Assembly: GCA_033762195.1 (NCBI GenBank)
Contig: JANRLV010000117.1
Span: 1 to 40,066, forward strand
Length of the DNA stretch: 40,066 nt
Reading direction: 5' to 3'
From: SpSt-398 sp033762195
GTDB lineage: Bacteria; Bacteroidota; Bacteroidia; Chitinophagales; Chitinophagaceae
Position 1 is the first letter of the stretch, and each line of letters begins with the position of its first letter. This document shows, piece by piece, positions 7,543 through 15,815 of this stretch. A program made the position numbers and the translations under genes. The notes under the pieces are model-generated. The model saw only the letters and a list, made by a program, of their open reading frames with translations. It did no database searches and was not told the origin of the DNA.

Positions 7543-9168
7543 CTAGACCTGAAACACACCTGTTTTCAGGTCGGGGATGACCGGGTTGTGATCGGCCGCC
7601 CGGAGCCCTTCGGAGATATATTTTCGGGTTTCTGCGGGATCGATCAGGTCGTCAACCCATAACCGGGCTGCGGCATAATAGGGTGAACTTTGTTTTTCGT
7701 AACGTTGCTTGATCATGTCCAGTAGTTTTTTTTCATCTTCGGGACTGATGATTTCACCTTTTGCTTTTTTGGCAGCGACTTCGATCTGCAATAGTGTTTT
7801 AGCAGCCGATTCACCACTCATGACAGCGATCTTGGCCGAAGGCCAGGCATAGATAAACCGCGGATCATAGGCTTTACCACACATGGCATAGTTACCCGCC
7901 CCGTAAGAATGGCCGGTGATGATGGTGATTTTTGGAACAACCGAGTTGGCTACTGCATTCACCATTTTGGCGCCATCTTTTATGATGCCGGCATGTTCGC
8001 TGCGGCTACCCACCATAAAACCTGTTACATCCTGGAGAAAGATGAGGGGTATCTTTTTTTGATTGCAATTGAGAATAAATCGCGCGGCTTTATCCGCACT
8101 GTCATTGTAGATGACACCGCCCATCTGCATTTCGCCTTTCCTGCTCTTTACGATCTTTCGTTGATTGGCAACAATACCTACCGCCCAACCATCGATACGT
8201 GCATAGCCACAGACAATGGTCTTGCCATAATCTTCTTTGAATTGTTCAAAGGCAGAATCATCCACCAACCGTTCTATGATATCCACCACATCATAGGGCT
8301 TTCCTTCCGTAGGGAACAGGCCATAGATCTCTTCGGGGTTCTTTTTAGGCGGAACCGGGGTGGTCCGGTCAAAGCCAGCTTTTGGAGAGGAGCCTAACAT
8401 ACCCATCATGCGCTTTACATGATCGAGGCATTCCTGTTCGGTTTTGAATTTGTAATCCGCGATCCCGCTTATTTCGGTATGTGTGGTAGCCCCACCCAGG
8501 GTCTCATTATCCACCTCTTCTCCAATGGCCGCTTTTACGAGATAAGGTCCGGCGAGATAGATGGATCCATTGCCTTCCACCATCAGTGTTTCATCACTCA
8601 TGATCGGGAGGTAGGCGCCTCCGGCCACACAGGGCCCCATTACGGCAGCGATCTGGGTAATACCCATGCCGCTCATACGGGCGTTGTTGCGAAAGATCCG
8701 GCCAAAATGTTCTTTGTCGGGGAATATCTCATCTTGTAATGGCAGAAATACACCGGCACTATCCACCAGGTATATCACCGGTAAGTGATTCTCCATGGCG
8801 ATCTCCTGCATCCGCAGGTTCTTTTTCCCAGTGATCGGAAACCAGGCACCCGCTTTGACGGTTTGGTCATTGGCGAGTATCACACATTGGCGACCGCTTA
8901 CATAGCCGATTCCGGCAACCGTACCTCCTGCGGGACATCCGCCCTGGTCAGGGTACATGTCATAACCAGCAAAAGCACCGATCTCAACAAAAACAGAATC
9001 CTTATCGATCAGATAATCGATTCTTTCGCGAGGGGTTAGTTTGTTTTTCTCCCGTTGTTTCTCCTGGGCTTTTTTCCCGCCGCCCTCACGGATCTTACCT
9101 AATTTCTGGCGCAGGTCAGAAAGGGATTGGCGAAAGCGGTCTTCGTTTTTATTGAATTCAAGATCCAT
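7543..9168 (-). CDS. Acyl-CoA carboxylase, carboxyltransferase (beta) subunit
   Basis: Biotin-dependent carboxyltransferase of 541 aa that moves CO2 from carboxybiotin to an acyl-CoA. Two crotonase-like halves are present (about 60-290 and 310-530). Motifs such as FPDKEHFGRIF, GPCVAGGAYLPIMSDE, LAGPYLVKAAIGEEV and LGGATTHTEISGIADY resemble methylcrotonoyl-CoA carboxylase beta more than the propionyl-CoA type, so leucine catabolism is a fair guess. The substrate is not proven, and no biotin carboxylase or biotin carrier gene lies in the window. It follows the dCMP deaminase gene by 57 bp. Confidence 0.88.
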   Translation of the reverse strand: MDLEFNKNEDRFRQSLSDLRQKLGKIREGGGKKAQEKQREKNKLTPRERIDYLIDKDSVFVEIGAFAGYDMYPDQGGCPAGGTVAGIGYVSGRQCVILANDQTVKAGAWFPITGKKNLRMQEIAMENHLPVIYLVDSAGVFLPLQDEIFPDKEHFGRIFRNNARMSGMGITQIAAVMGPCVAGGAYLPIMSDETLMVEGNGSIYLAGPYLVKAAIGEEVDNETLGGATTHTEISGIADYKFKTEQECLDHVKRMMGMLGSSPKAGFDRTTPVPPKKNPEEIYGLFPTEGKPYDVVDIIERLVDDSAFEQFKEDYGKTIVCGYARIDGWAVGIVANQRKIVKSRKGEMQMGGVIYNDSADKAARFILNCNQKKIPLIFLQDVTGFMVGSRSEHAGIIKDGAKMVNAVANSVVPKITIITGHSYGAGNYAMCGKAYDPRFIYAWPSAKIAVMSGESAAKTLLQIEVAAKKAKGEIISPEDEKKLLDMIKQRYEKQSSPYYAAARLWVDDLIDPAETRKYISEGLRAADHNPVIPDLKTGVFQV

Positions 9169-9225
9169 GGATTCGGGTTGTTCCTCAAAGATAGGTGAAG
9201 TGTTATTTTCAAATTTTCAAATTCC

Positions 9226-9723
9226 TCAAACGTCCTCTTCCCGAAATGAAAGTTCCAGGCGCTCGATGCGTGCCACCACCTTACGAAATTGCACACCGGC
9301 CTTTTCCAGCATCAGGCGGGAGGCTTTGAATACATCATTACCCTTGTATTTATCGGAGAGGTAGTTCACTTCTTTTATACCGGCCTGAATGATAGCTTTT
9401 GAACATTCATTACAAGGAAAAAGCGCCGTGTAGATGCGGCATCCATGCAGATCGATACCGATATTGTTCAGGATGGCATTGAGTTCGGCATGACAGACAT
9501 AAGGATATTTCGTGTCCAGAAAACCGCCTTCTTTCTGCCAGGGGAATTCATCATCATCACAGCCGATAGGAAGTCCATTGTACCCGGCACCCACGATCTT
9601 GTTCTGGTTGTTGACAATACAGGCACCTACCTGGGTACTCGGGTCTTTGCTCCGGCGGGCAGACAACAAGGCCACACCCATAAAATATTCGTCCCAGGAG
9701 ATATAATCGGTTCTTTTTTTCAA
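9226..9723 (-). CDS. dCMP deaminase
   Basis: Zinc-dependent deoxycytidylate deaminase of 165 aa that turns dCMP into dUMP for thymidylate synthesis. The catalytic H78-A-E80 (CHAELNAI) and zinc ligands C104 and C107 (PCNEC) are present, as is the family opening YISWDEYFMGVALLSA. The reading frame begins at TTG (9723); no ATG precedes the conserved start, so a TTG start is likely, giving MKKRTDYISWDE. ComEB-type proteins share this fold, but no competence genes are nearby. Confidence 0.9.
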   Translation of the reverse strand: MKKRTDYISWDEYFMGVALLSARRSKDPSTQVGACIVNNQNKIVGAGYNGLPIGCDDDEFPWQKEGGFLDTKYPYVCHAELNAILNNIGIDLHGCRIYTALFPCNECSKAIIQAGIKEVNYLSDKYKGNDVFKASRLMLEKAGVQFRKVVARIERLELSFREEDV

Positions 9724-9860
9724 AATGGAGGTGTTTGTGCTTTTAAAGTATTCTTCTCGTTCCTACGAAATTATCATTTTGACCCTGAAATTCAAGTATG
9801 CCTGATCCTCGTCAGTGGAGGAGGGAAAAGCACGGTTTAGCTTTATACAAATTTACCATT

Positions 9861-10589
9861 ATGAGAAAGACTTCATTTTTGTGCTGGATATCTTTCTGTG
9901 TAATTCTTCCTTTCGGTGCTTTTTCACAAACTGGTTCGGTCAGAATTCGCACCAAGGCTCCCGCAAATTTTCCCGATAGTCAACGAATATATTTGGCAGG
10001 AACATTTAATTACTGGCATACAAAGGATTCCTTATATCAATTAAGACCCGAGGGTGGCGGATGGTATGGAACGGAGATCCCTGTGTTTCTCCATATGGGA
10101 TATGAGTACAAGTATACCCTGGGAAACTGGGGCGGGGTTGAGTTAGCCCTGAATGATAGTGGCATTTCAAATCGCCGATTTTACGCTTCTTCCGGACTTC
10201 TCATTTCTGATACCATTGCAAAGTTCAAATCACCGGCTCCACCTACCCAGCCCAATCCGATGATGGTAAAGATCAATGCCATGAAGGATTCTACCCTGGG
10301 GAAATTGGCGCCTGAACTGGAAAAAATGAAAACGGTTTTCAGGGATTATCTGATCAACCTGGTACAGGACAGACCCTCCAAAAGGGTAAGACGAAATTTG
10401 GATAAGCAGAGTGTTGATTTTCTTGAAAACGGGTATCGGCAACTTACCTCACTCTTATGGGATATATTTGCTATGCTTACCCCTGAGCAAAAGGCTGAAA
10501 TTCGTAAGAAAATAGCAGCAGCAGGCCCGGATGCAGATCTGATAAATGGGATATCAGGCATGTTGGAACAAACGACGGGCAACCAATGA
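9861..10589 (+). CDS. Secreted CBM48/AMPK-like glycogen-binding domain protein
   Basis: Protein of 242 aa with a signal peptide (about 1-22, ending GAFSQ). Residues about 25-125 read like a starch- or glycogen-binding immunoglobulin-like domain (VRIRTKAPANFPDSQRIYLAG, NYWHTKD, GGGWYGTEIPV, YEYKYTLGNWGG), close to CBM20/CBM48. The C-terminal half (about 140-242) is predicted helical with LTPEQKAEIRKKI near the end, a phrase like that in Spy/CpxP-type helical proteins; no domain is recognised there. The ATG at 9861 is preferred over an upstream in-frame start at 9798, because the signal peptide begins at 9861. It may be cotranscribed with the YdjM-type gene 16 bp on. Confidence 0.62.
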   Translation: MRKTSFLCWISFCVILPFGAFSQTGSVRIRTKAPANFPDSQRIYLAGTFNYWHTKDSLYQLRPEGGGWYGTEIPVFLHMGYEYKYTLGNWGGVELALNDSGISNRRFYASSGLLISDTIAKFKSPAPPTQPNPMMVKINAMKDSTLGKLAPELEKMKTVFRDYLINLVQDRPSKRVRRNLDKQSVDFLENGYRQLTSLLWDIFAMLTPEQKAEIRKKIAAAGPDADLINGISGMLEQTTGNQ

Positions 10590-10605
10590 ACATTTAAAAA
10601 TAGAA

Positions 10606-11622
10606 TTGGATTCATTGACCCATATCGCGATTGGCGCCTGCATGGGCGAATTATTTGCCGGAAAACAAATAGGCAAGCGGGCTATGTTTCTTGGAGCGGT
10701 AGCCCAAAGTGTCCCGGATATTGATTTCATCGCTTCTTTTTGGATGGGTACGAGTGAAAACCTGTTGGCTCATCGGGGCTTCACCCATTCTATCCTATTT
10801 GCTTTATTGATCAGTCCTGTGCTGGGGCTACTGGCTGAACGGTGGCGCAGGCCGCATGATATTACCTGGGGAAAGTGGACCCTGTTTTTTCTGGTCCAGG
10901 CGCTTATCCATTTGGTAATTGATGGCATGAATGTATATGGGGTAGGGTGGTTTGAACCTTTTCATCACCATCGTGTGGCGTATAATTGGATCTATGTGGC
11001 TGATCCCCTTTATTCCCTCTGGCCCGGGCTGGCGCTGGTCATGCTTTTGTGGCTGCCCCGGAAAGACAATCGCCGAAAAAAATGGGTGGTACTTGGTATG
11101 GGGTTGAGCACGCTCTATCTGGTTCTATGCGGAATCAATAAAATGCAGATCGATCGGGAAGTGAGGGCCATGTTGGTAAAACAAGAAGGGACCCCGAATA
11201 AATATTTTACTACACCCACCGCCCTGAACAACCTGCTCTGGTACGTGGTGGCTGATTATGATTCAGGCTACCAGGTTGGGTACCGTTCCATTCTGGACAA
11301 GTCAGATACACTCAGTTTGCAATATTTCCCAAGGCAAGCGCATTTATTAGAGCAGGTCACCGATCAGGAGGACCTGCAACGGTTGATTCGTTTTTCAAAA
11401 GGCTATTACACCATTGAAAACAGATCTGATTCGCTGGTCTTTAATGATCTTCGTTTTGGACAAATGGCGGGTTGGCAAGACCCCCAGGCTCCTTTTGTTT
11501 TTTATTATTTTCTCCAACATCCTACGGCCAATGAATTAGTGGTTCAACGGGGACGGTTTGCCCGCTGGAATCGGGGAACGGTGAGGTCGCTGTGGAGAAG
11601 GATGGGGGGGAAGCAACCGTGA
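10606..11622 (+). CDS. YdjM-type inner-membrane metal-dependent hydrolase
   Basis: Membrane protein of the YdjM/DUF457 family. The start MDSLTHIAIGACMGELFAGK is the conserved family opening, which supports the TTG at 10606; an alternative ATG at 10546 would overlap the previous gene by 44 bp. Family motifs with putative metal ligands are seen: the early His (DSLTHIA), VPDIDF and AHRGFTHS, followed by membrane segments to about residue 190. At 338 aa it is much longer than E. coli YdjM (about 200). The extra 150 C-terminal residues (from about 190) look soluble and have no recognised motif. Substrate unknown. Its stop codon lies inside the heptamer hairpin. Confidence 0.82.
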   Translation: MDSLTHIAIGACMGELFAGKQIGKRAMFLGAVAQSVPDIDFIASFWMGTSENLLAHRGFTHSILFALLISPVLGLLAERWRRPHDITWGKWTLFFLVQALIHLVIDGMNVYGVGWFEPFHHHRVAYNWIYVADPLYSLWPGLALVMLLWLPRKDNRRKKWVVLGMGLSTLYLVLCGINKMQIDREVRAMLVKQEGTPNKYFTTPTALNNLLWYVVADYDSGYQVGYRSILDKSDTLSLQYFPRQAHLLEQVTDQEDLQRLIRFSKGYYTIENRSDSLVFNDLRFGQMAGWQDPQAPFVFYYFLQHPTANELVVQRGRFARWNRGTVRSLWRRMGGKQP

Positions 11623-11681
11623 GGCGTGATAGTTTACTCACGTCTCACGTCTCACGTCTCACGCCTATCACCTCACGTCCC
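11619..11681. repeat. Inverted heptamer array (CACGTCT/CACGCCT)
   Basis: The left arm GTGAGGCGTGATAG (11619-11632) includes the stop codon of the YdjM-type gene. The right arm CTATCACCTCAC (11665-11676) pairs with it except for a 2-base bulge. The loop holds CACGTCT-phase units three times and one CACGCCT. The unit family is the one seen at 104-154. It fills the 59-bp spacer to the convergent phospholipase D-type gene. Confidence 0.85.
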
Positions 11682-12860
11682 TCATTCCTGCCTGAAGTAA
11701 AACGTAAACAAATTCAGTACATTATTGATAAACCGGTAACAGGTGCGTTGCCAAAACCTTTTTAACCAGCCCGTGTGTGCCTCATAGTTTTCCAGGGTGA
11801 TGCGATGGCAATCCTTCAAAATGATCTCATCGAGTACTTTGTTGGTTTCTTTCGCAAATGCTTCATGTTCCACTTCGAGGTTTACTTCCAAACTGGCATA
11901 GGCACTGATATTATTGACATTGTAAGAGCCTACGGTTACCCATTGGCCATCTGCTACGGCTACTTTGGCATGAAGAACGGTACGCTGGTATTCATACACT
12001 TCCATATTGTTTTTCAACAGCCACCGATAAAGGTATCTTTCGGCATGTTTGGCGACCATTATATCCGATACCCCGGCGAGGATAACCCTTATACGTACGC
12101 CACGCTTGCTTGCCTGCGCCAGTTTTCGCCTGAAAATACGTCCTGGTAGAAAATAGCTGCACATGATGGTCAGCTCTTTTTCTGCATGGTTGAATTGATA
12201 GAGATAGGCACCCCATATTTCTTTACGGCGTTTTACCCAGTCGTTTCGAATGACACGGACGGGTACGCGTTCTTGTACAGGAATGGTTTCTGAAAAGGAA
12301 TACCAGGTTTTTTCTGGTGTAGGGGTTGTTTCTTTTCTGTTTCCCCATAACTCAATACAACCGGATTCCAGTGAATGGGCTGCTTCTCCTTCTGTATAAA
12401 TGGCCATATCCAACCAGGCAGGGTCATTGGGCATGTCGTTATACCGGTCGCAAATATTGAGCCCACCCACCAGCGCATAGGAACCATCCGCTACTACGAC
12501 TTTGTGGTGGAGCCGGCGACCAAAATAGAACCGTCTGCTTCTCCACAGCGGTTCAAACCATTTGACCTTTACCCCCTGGTCCCGCAGGTGCTGAACCGTT
12601 TTACGGTGAAGACTTTGCGATGCATATCCATCCAGGTGCAAAAAAACGGCCACCCCTCGTTGGGCCGCCGCACAAAGAGCATGAACCACCTCGTTACCTG
12701 TATCATCGTCCAAAAAAATATAAAACTGAAAATAGAGCGTATGTTGCGCCTGGGAAATCAACCTGTGAAGTGTATCGAAATAGGGCCTTCCTCCGGAGAT
12801 CAACCTGACGCGGTTCTTCTCCAACATTTTCCTGCGCCCGGTTTTCTTTGGCTTGCTCAT
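11682..12860 (-). CDS. Phospholipase D-like cardiolipin synthase
   Basis: Protein of 392 aa with two HKD phosphodiesterase motifs: H118, K120, D125 (HHKVVVAD) and H297, K299, D304 (HAKVAVAD). Two motifs in one chain are typical of cardiolipin synthases, which join phosphatidylglycerol with another lipid, and other PLD-type phosphatidyltransferases. No N-terminal membrane helices are seen, so it is closer to ClsB/ClsC-like proteins than ClsA. The first 13 residues are strongly basic. The ATG at 12860 is preferred to a GTG one codon earlier. The lipid substrate is not shown by the sequence. Confidence 0.88.
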   Translation of the reverse strand: MSKPKKTGRRKMLEKNRVRLISGGRPYFDTLHRLISQAQHTLYFQFYIFLDDDTGNEVVHALCAAAQRGVAVFLHLDGYASQSLHRKTVQHLRDQGVKVKWFEPLWRSRRFYFGRRLHHKVVVADGSYALVGGLNICDRYNDMPNDPAWLDMAIYTEGEAAHSLESGCIELWGNRKETTPTPEKTWYSFSETIPVQERVPVRVIRNDWVKRRKEIWGAYLYQFNHAEKELTIMCSYFLPGRIFRRKLAQASKRGVRIRVILAGVSDIMVAKHAERYLYRWLLKNNMEVYEYQRTVLHAKVAVADGQWVTVGSYNVNNISAYASLEVNLEVEHEAFAKETNKVLDEIILKDCHRITLENYEAHTGWLKRFWQRTCYRFINNVLNLFTFYFRQE

Positions 12861-12994
12861 CACTGTCTTTCAATACACAAGATTACGGAAAAAGAAGGAA
12901 GTGGTATTCCTGAAAAAATTGTTAAATGGTTCAATAATGATATTCCCTTATATGGAAAAGCCATCCTTAAGGATCTGAAAGGAAAATGTAAACC

Positions 12995-13732
12995 ATGTTT
13001 CGTCTGTGGCTTTTCTTTACCTATCTCATCATTTCCTGTAATACAGATCCGTTGCCCATTAAGCCAGCTATTACACATGTCGATTCCATTCCATTGCCGG
13101 AAGGGTTCCACCGTGTGATCCTGCCTTCGCAAAGTTTTGGCCAATGGCTAAGGGGGCAGGCATTTCGAAAGGATAATACCGTCTATTTATATAATGGAAC
13201 TCAAAAACCTGACCAGAGCCTGCATTATGCGGTGCTGAACTGGTCCGTTGGTAAAAAAGATCTTCAACAATGCGCTGATGCCGTGATACGTTTAAGGGCC
13301 GAATTTTTATTTGAACATTATTTATATGATTCCATTGTCTTTTTTGATAACGAAGGCGGAGAATATAAATGGAAAGAAGGCGCAGATCTAAGAAATTGGC
13401 AACACTATCTGGACAGGGTATTTGGCATGTGTGGTACGGCTTCTTTGGCAAAGCAAATGAAACAGAAAACTTGTGTTTTGGAAATCATGCCGGGGGATGT
13501 TTTTATCCGGGGTGGATTTCCTGGACATGCGATGCTGGTAATGGATGTTGCAGTCAATGCCAAGGGAGAAAAAATGATGTTACTTGCCCAAAGTTATATG
13601 CCGGCACAGGACATTCATATAGTCAAAAATCCGCTTTCAACTATAGATAGTCCTTGGATTCCAGTGCCCGAAATGGGTAAAATTTATACACCGGAATGGG
13701 TATTCAATAGTAGTGAGTTAAAGCAGTGGTAG
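12995..13732 (+). CDS. DUF4846 domain lipoprotein
   Basis: Protein of 245 aa; the opening hydrophobic run ends in LIISC, a lipobox with Cys15. The rest matches the DUF4846 family: RAEFLFEHYLYDSI, a middle CGTASL, MPGDVFIRGGFPGHAMLVMDV and LLAQSYMPAQDIHIVKNP. The PGHAMLV and QSYMPAQ stretches are the conserved core, with a Cys-His arrangement that could belong to a hydrolase, but no activity is established. Its stop codon lies one base from the stop codon of the convergent response regulator, leaving no room for a terminator. Confidence 0.78.
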   Translation: MFRLWLFFTYLIISCNTDPLPIKPAITHVDSIPLPEGFHRVILPSQSFGQWLRGQAFRKDNTVYLYNGTQKPDQSLHYAVLNWSVGKKDLQQCADAVIRLRAEFLFEHYLYDSIVFFDNEGGEYKWKEGADLRNWQHYLDRVFGMCGTASLAKQMKQKTCVLEIMPGDVFIRGGFPGHAMLVMDVAVNAKGEKMMLLAQSYMPAQDIHIVKNPLSTIDSPWIPVPEMGKIYTPEWVFNSSELKQW

Positions 13733-13733
13733 T

Positions 13734-14420
13734 TCATCTTGTTACAAAACGATACCCAATACCATGTATCGTTTCAATGGTGATGTTATTTTCTGAGGCC
13801 AGGTATTTTCGGAGCTTGGTGACAAAAACATCCATGCTCCGTCCCAGAAAGAAATCACTTTTTCCCCAGACGCTTGTCAGCACATCTTCCCTTTTCAGCA
13901 CTTTATTGGGGTTGAGGCAAAAGAAGGTCAGTAATTCTGCCTCCCGTTGGGTGAGTATCTTTTGTTCTTTTTCTCCCAGGAGCCTTAGTTCAGAAGGGAC
14001 ATACCGGAGTTCTCCAAGTCGGAATTCAAGTGGTGCTTCCGGGCGTAGCATTTTGTTTCGACGGATGAACACCTGCATGCGCATCAATAATTCACGGATA
14101 TGGAAGGGTTTGGTGATAAAATCATCAGCACCTGTTTGAAACCCCTTAAGCCGATCTTCCTCCATGGAGCGTGCGCTGATAAAAAGGATCGGGATCACAT
14201 CGCTTTTTTGCCGGATTTTTTTTGCCAGCGAGAATCCGTCCCGCTGCGGCATATTCACATCCAGCAGGCATAGATCGGGATTGGTACGCGCAAACTGGTC
14301 CAGGGCCTCGTCTCCATTGGAGCAGGAAACCACTTCGTACCCGGCTTCTTCCAGGTTATCCTTGATCACAAAGGCCAGTTGGGTATCGTCCTCGGCCAAT
14401 AATACCCGCGTTTTTCGCAT
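13734..14420 (-). CDS. OmpR-type two-component response regulator
   Basis: DNA-binding regulator of 228 aa. Receiver domain at 1-120: acidic pair D11/D12 (AEDD), phospho-acceptor D54 (LLDVNMP), S82 and K105 (ITKPF). The winged-helix output domain covers about 130-228 (LTQREAELLTFF, LKREDVLTSVWG, RSMDVFVTKLRKYL, TIHGIGYRF). The ATG at 14420 is preferred over a TTG two codons earlier. It lies 14 bp downstream of the histidine kinase gene and forms a unit with it. Layout resembles the RprXY-type pairs of Bacteroidota. The signal is unknown. Confidence 0.92.
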   Translation of the reverse strand: MRKTRVLLAEDDTQLAFVIKDNLEEAGYEVVSCSNGDEALDQFARTNPDLCLLDVNMPQRDGFSLAKKIRQKSDVIPILFISARSMEEDRLKGFQTGADDFITKPFHIRELLMRMQVFIRRNKMLRPEAPLEFRLGELRYVPSELRLLGEKEQKILTQREAELLTFFCLNPNKVLKREDVLTSVWGKSDFFLGRSMDVFVTKLRKYLASENNITIETIHGIGYRFVTR

Positions 14421-14434
14421 GTTCAAAAATTTAT

Positions 14435-15703
14435 TTATTCAAGCGGAAGGGTGATGGTAAAATGGCTTCCCTTTCCCGGCTCGCTCATTACTTGAATTTG
14501 CCCCTTATGCGCATCCACGATCATCTTTACAAAACTCAGGCCAATACCCAACCCCTCTGCCGCATGCGCATCCCCTGTATTGATCCGGTAAAATTTACGA
14601 AATATCCTTTTCCATTGTACTTTTTCCATTCCGATCCCATTGTCCTCCACCATCAGATAGAACCATCGTTCATCCGACCGGGTCGAGATCCTTATCTCGG
14701 GGTCCTTGGCATATTTCAGGGCATTGTCCACCAGGTTCACGATCAGGGTGAACAGGTAATCGGGGTCAGCATTTATATTTGGCTGAGTCCCTTTCAACTC
14801 CCAAATAATTCGGGCCTTTTTCTGTTCGATGAGCGGGTGCAGGCTATCCACAGCACGCTGGATCAGGGGTTCTATCTGGACGGTTTCTTTTCTGAGTTCA
14901 ATCCCTTTGGAGTCAGTGGAAGCAAGATGGACCAGTCTTTCCAATTGGTTGCCCAAATACTTGGTCTGCTCACCAACGATATCCGCATAGGTCGCCAGTT
15001 TTTGAGGCTGGTTTGCGATCTCCGGTTTTTGGAGAACATCCGAAGCCAGGGTTAGTACCGATACAGGGGTCTTGAATTCATGGGTAAGCTGGTGGATGAA
15101 ATCTCTCTGGAGTTCATGCAAAAAGCGCTGACGAAAAATATGGTATACACCCAGGCTAAATAAAATGATAAAGGCAAGTAAGGCGATGATGGAGATCACC
15201 CAAAAATTCAACTGCAGCAATACATACTTATTGCGATTGGGAAAGTACAATCCCAAATGCGCATAGGGCGTTTCATTTTTTGGCCATTCGTCGATTGTTT
15301 GCCGGGACGCATTGGCAGAGGGAATGACCGACCGGAATCTGCTTTCCTTTTCACCTTCCCATTGCAGGGATACACCACATACGGTGAAGACCTCGTATTG
15401 TTTGAATTGCTCCCGAAGGATATGCATGACCTGACTGGTGTCTGGCAACTGCCCCAGACGGGCGATATACACAAAGGGCTCCGGATGGTTGACCAATTTA
15501 CTCAGGTGATCATTGGAGTAAAAAACAGTATCACTTGTAGCCAGGTAATAGCCTTCAATGACCCGCATGACCTTGCCATTGAACTCACGCTGTTCCAGTT
15601 CATACACTTTCTTTAACCAAAACACCTGGATAACAAGTATGGTGCCGATGAGTACTGATGAAAGTACCACAGCGATCCGGATCGTGTTGGAACGTAACGC
15701 CAT
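14435..15703 (-). CDS. Sensor histidine kinase
   Basis: Membrane kinase of 422 aa. TM1 lies at about 8-30, a periplasmic sensor of about 135 residues at 31-165 without recognised motif, TM2 at about 166-188, then HisKA with H208 (FIHQLTHEFKTPVSVL). The HATPase has an N box (NLVDNALKYAK), G1 (VEDNGIGM), F box (FRKFYR) and G2 (GLGIGLSFVK). All parts needed for autophosphorylation are present. The kinase is first in the unit, with its regulator downstream. A divergent promoter region (15704-15815) is shared with the PHP phosphodiesterase gene. Confidence 0.92.
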   Translation of the reverse strand: MALRSNTIRIAVVLSSVLIGTILVIQVFWLKKVYELEQREFNGKVMRVIEGYYLATSDTVFYSNDHLSKLVNHPEPFVYIARLGQLPDTSQVMHILREQFKQYEVFTVCGVSLQWEGEKESRFRSVIPSANASRQTIDEWPKNETPYAHLGLYFPNRNKYVLLQLNFWVISIIALLAFIILFSLGVYHIFRQRFLHELQRDFIHQLTHEFKTPVSVLTLASDVLQKPEIANQPQKLATYADIVGEQTKYLGNQLERLVHLASTDSKGIELRKETVQIEPLIQRAVDSLHPLIEQKKARIIWELKGTQPNINADPDYLFTLIVNLVDNALKYAKDPEIRISTRSDERWFYLMVEDNGIGMEKVQWKRIFRKFYRINTGDAHAAEGLGIGLSFVKMIVDAHKGQIQVMSEPGKGSHFTITLPLE

Positions 15704-15815
15704 ACCAGGTTAGAATTTGGTCAGAGGATAAATATAGGAAATGGCATGCAAGGATTAATTTTTTAATAATATATGAACTAGGTACATTTAATATCTTGCA
15801 GCAAACCCCTACTAC

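Noticed and set aside
12375..13118. Open frame of 247 codons on the plus strand over the phospholipase D-type gene
   Set aside because: It is antisense to a gene with both HKD motifs, has no recognisable domain, and runs into the DUF4846 gene.
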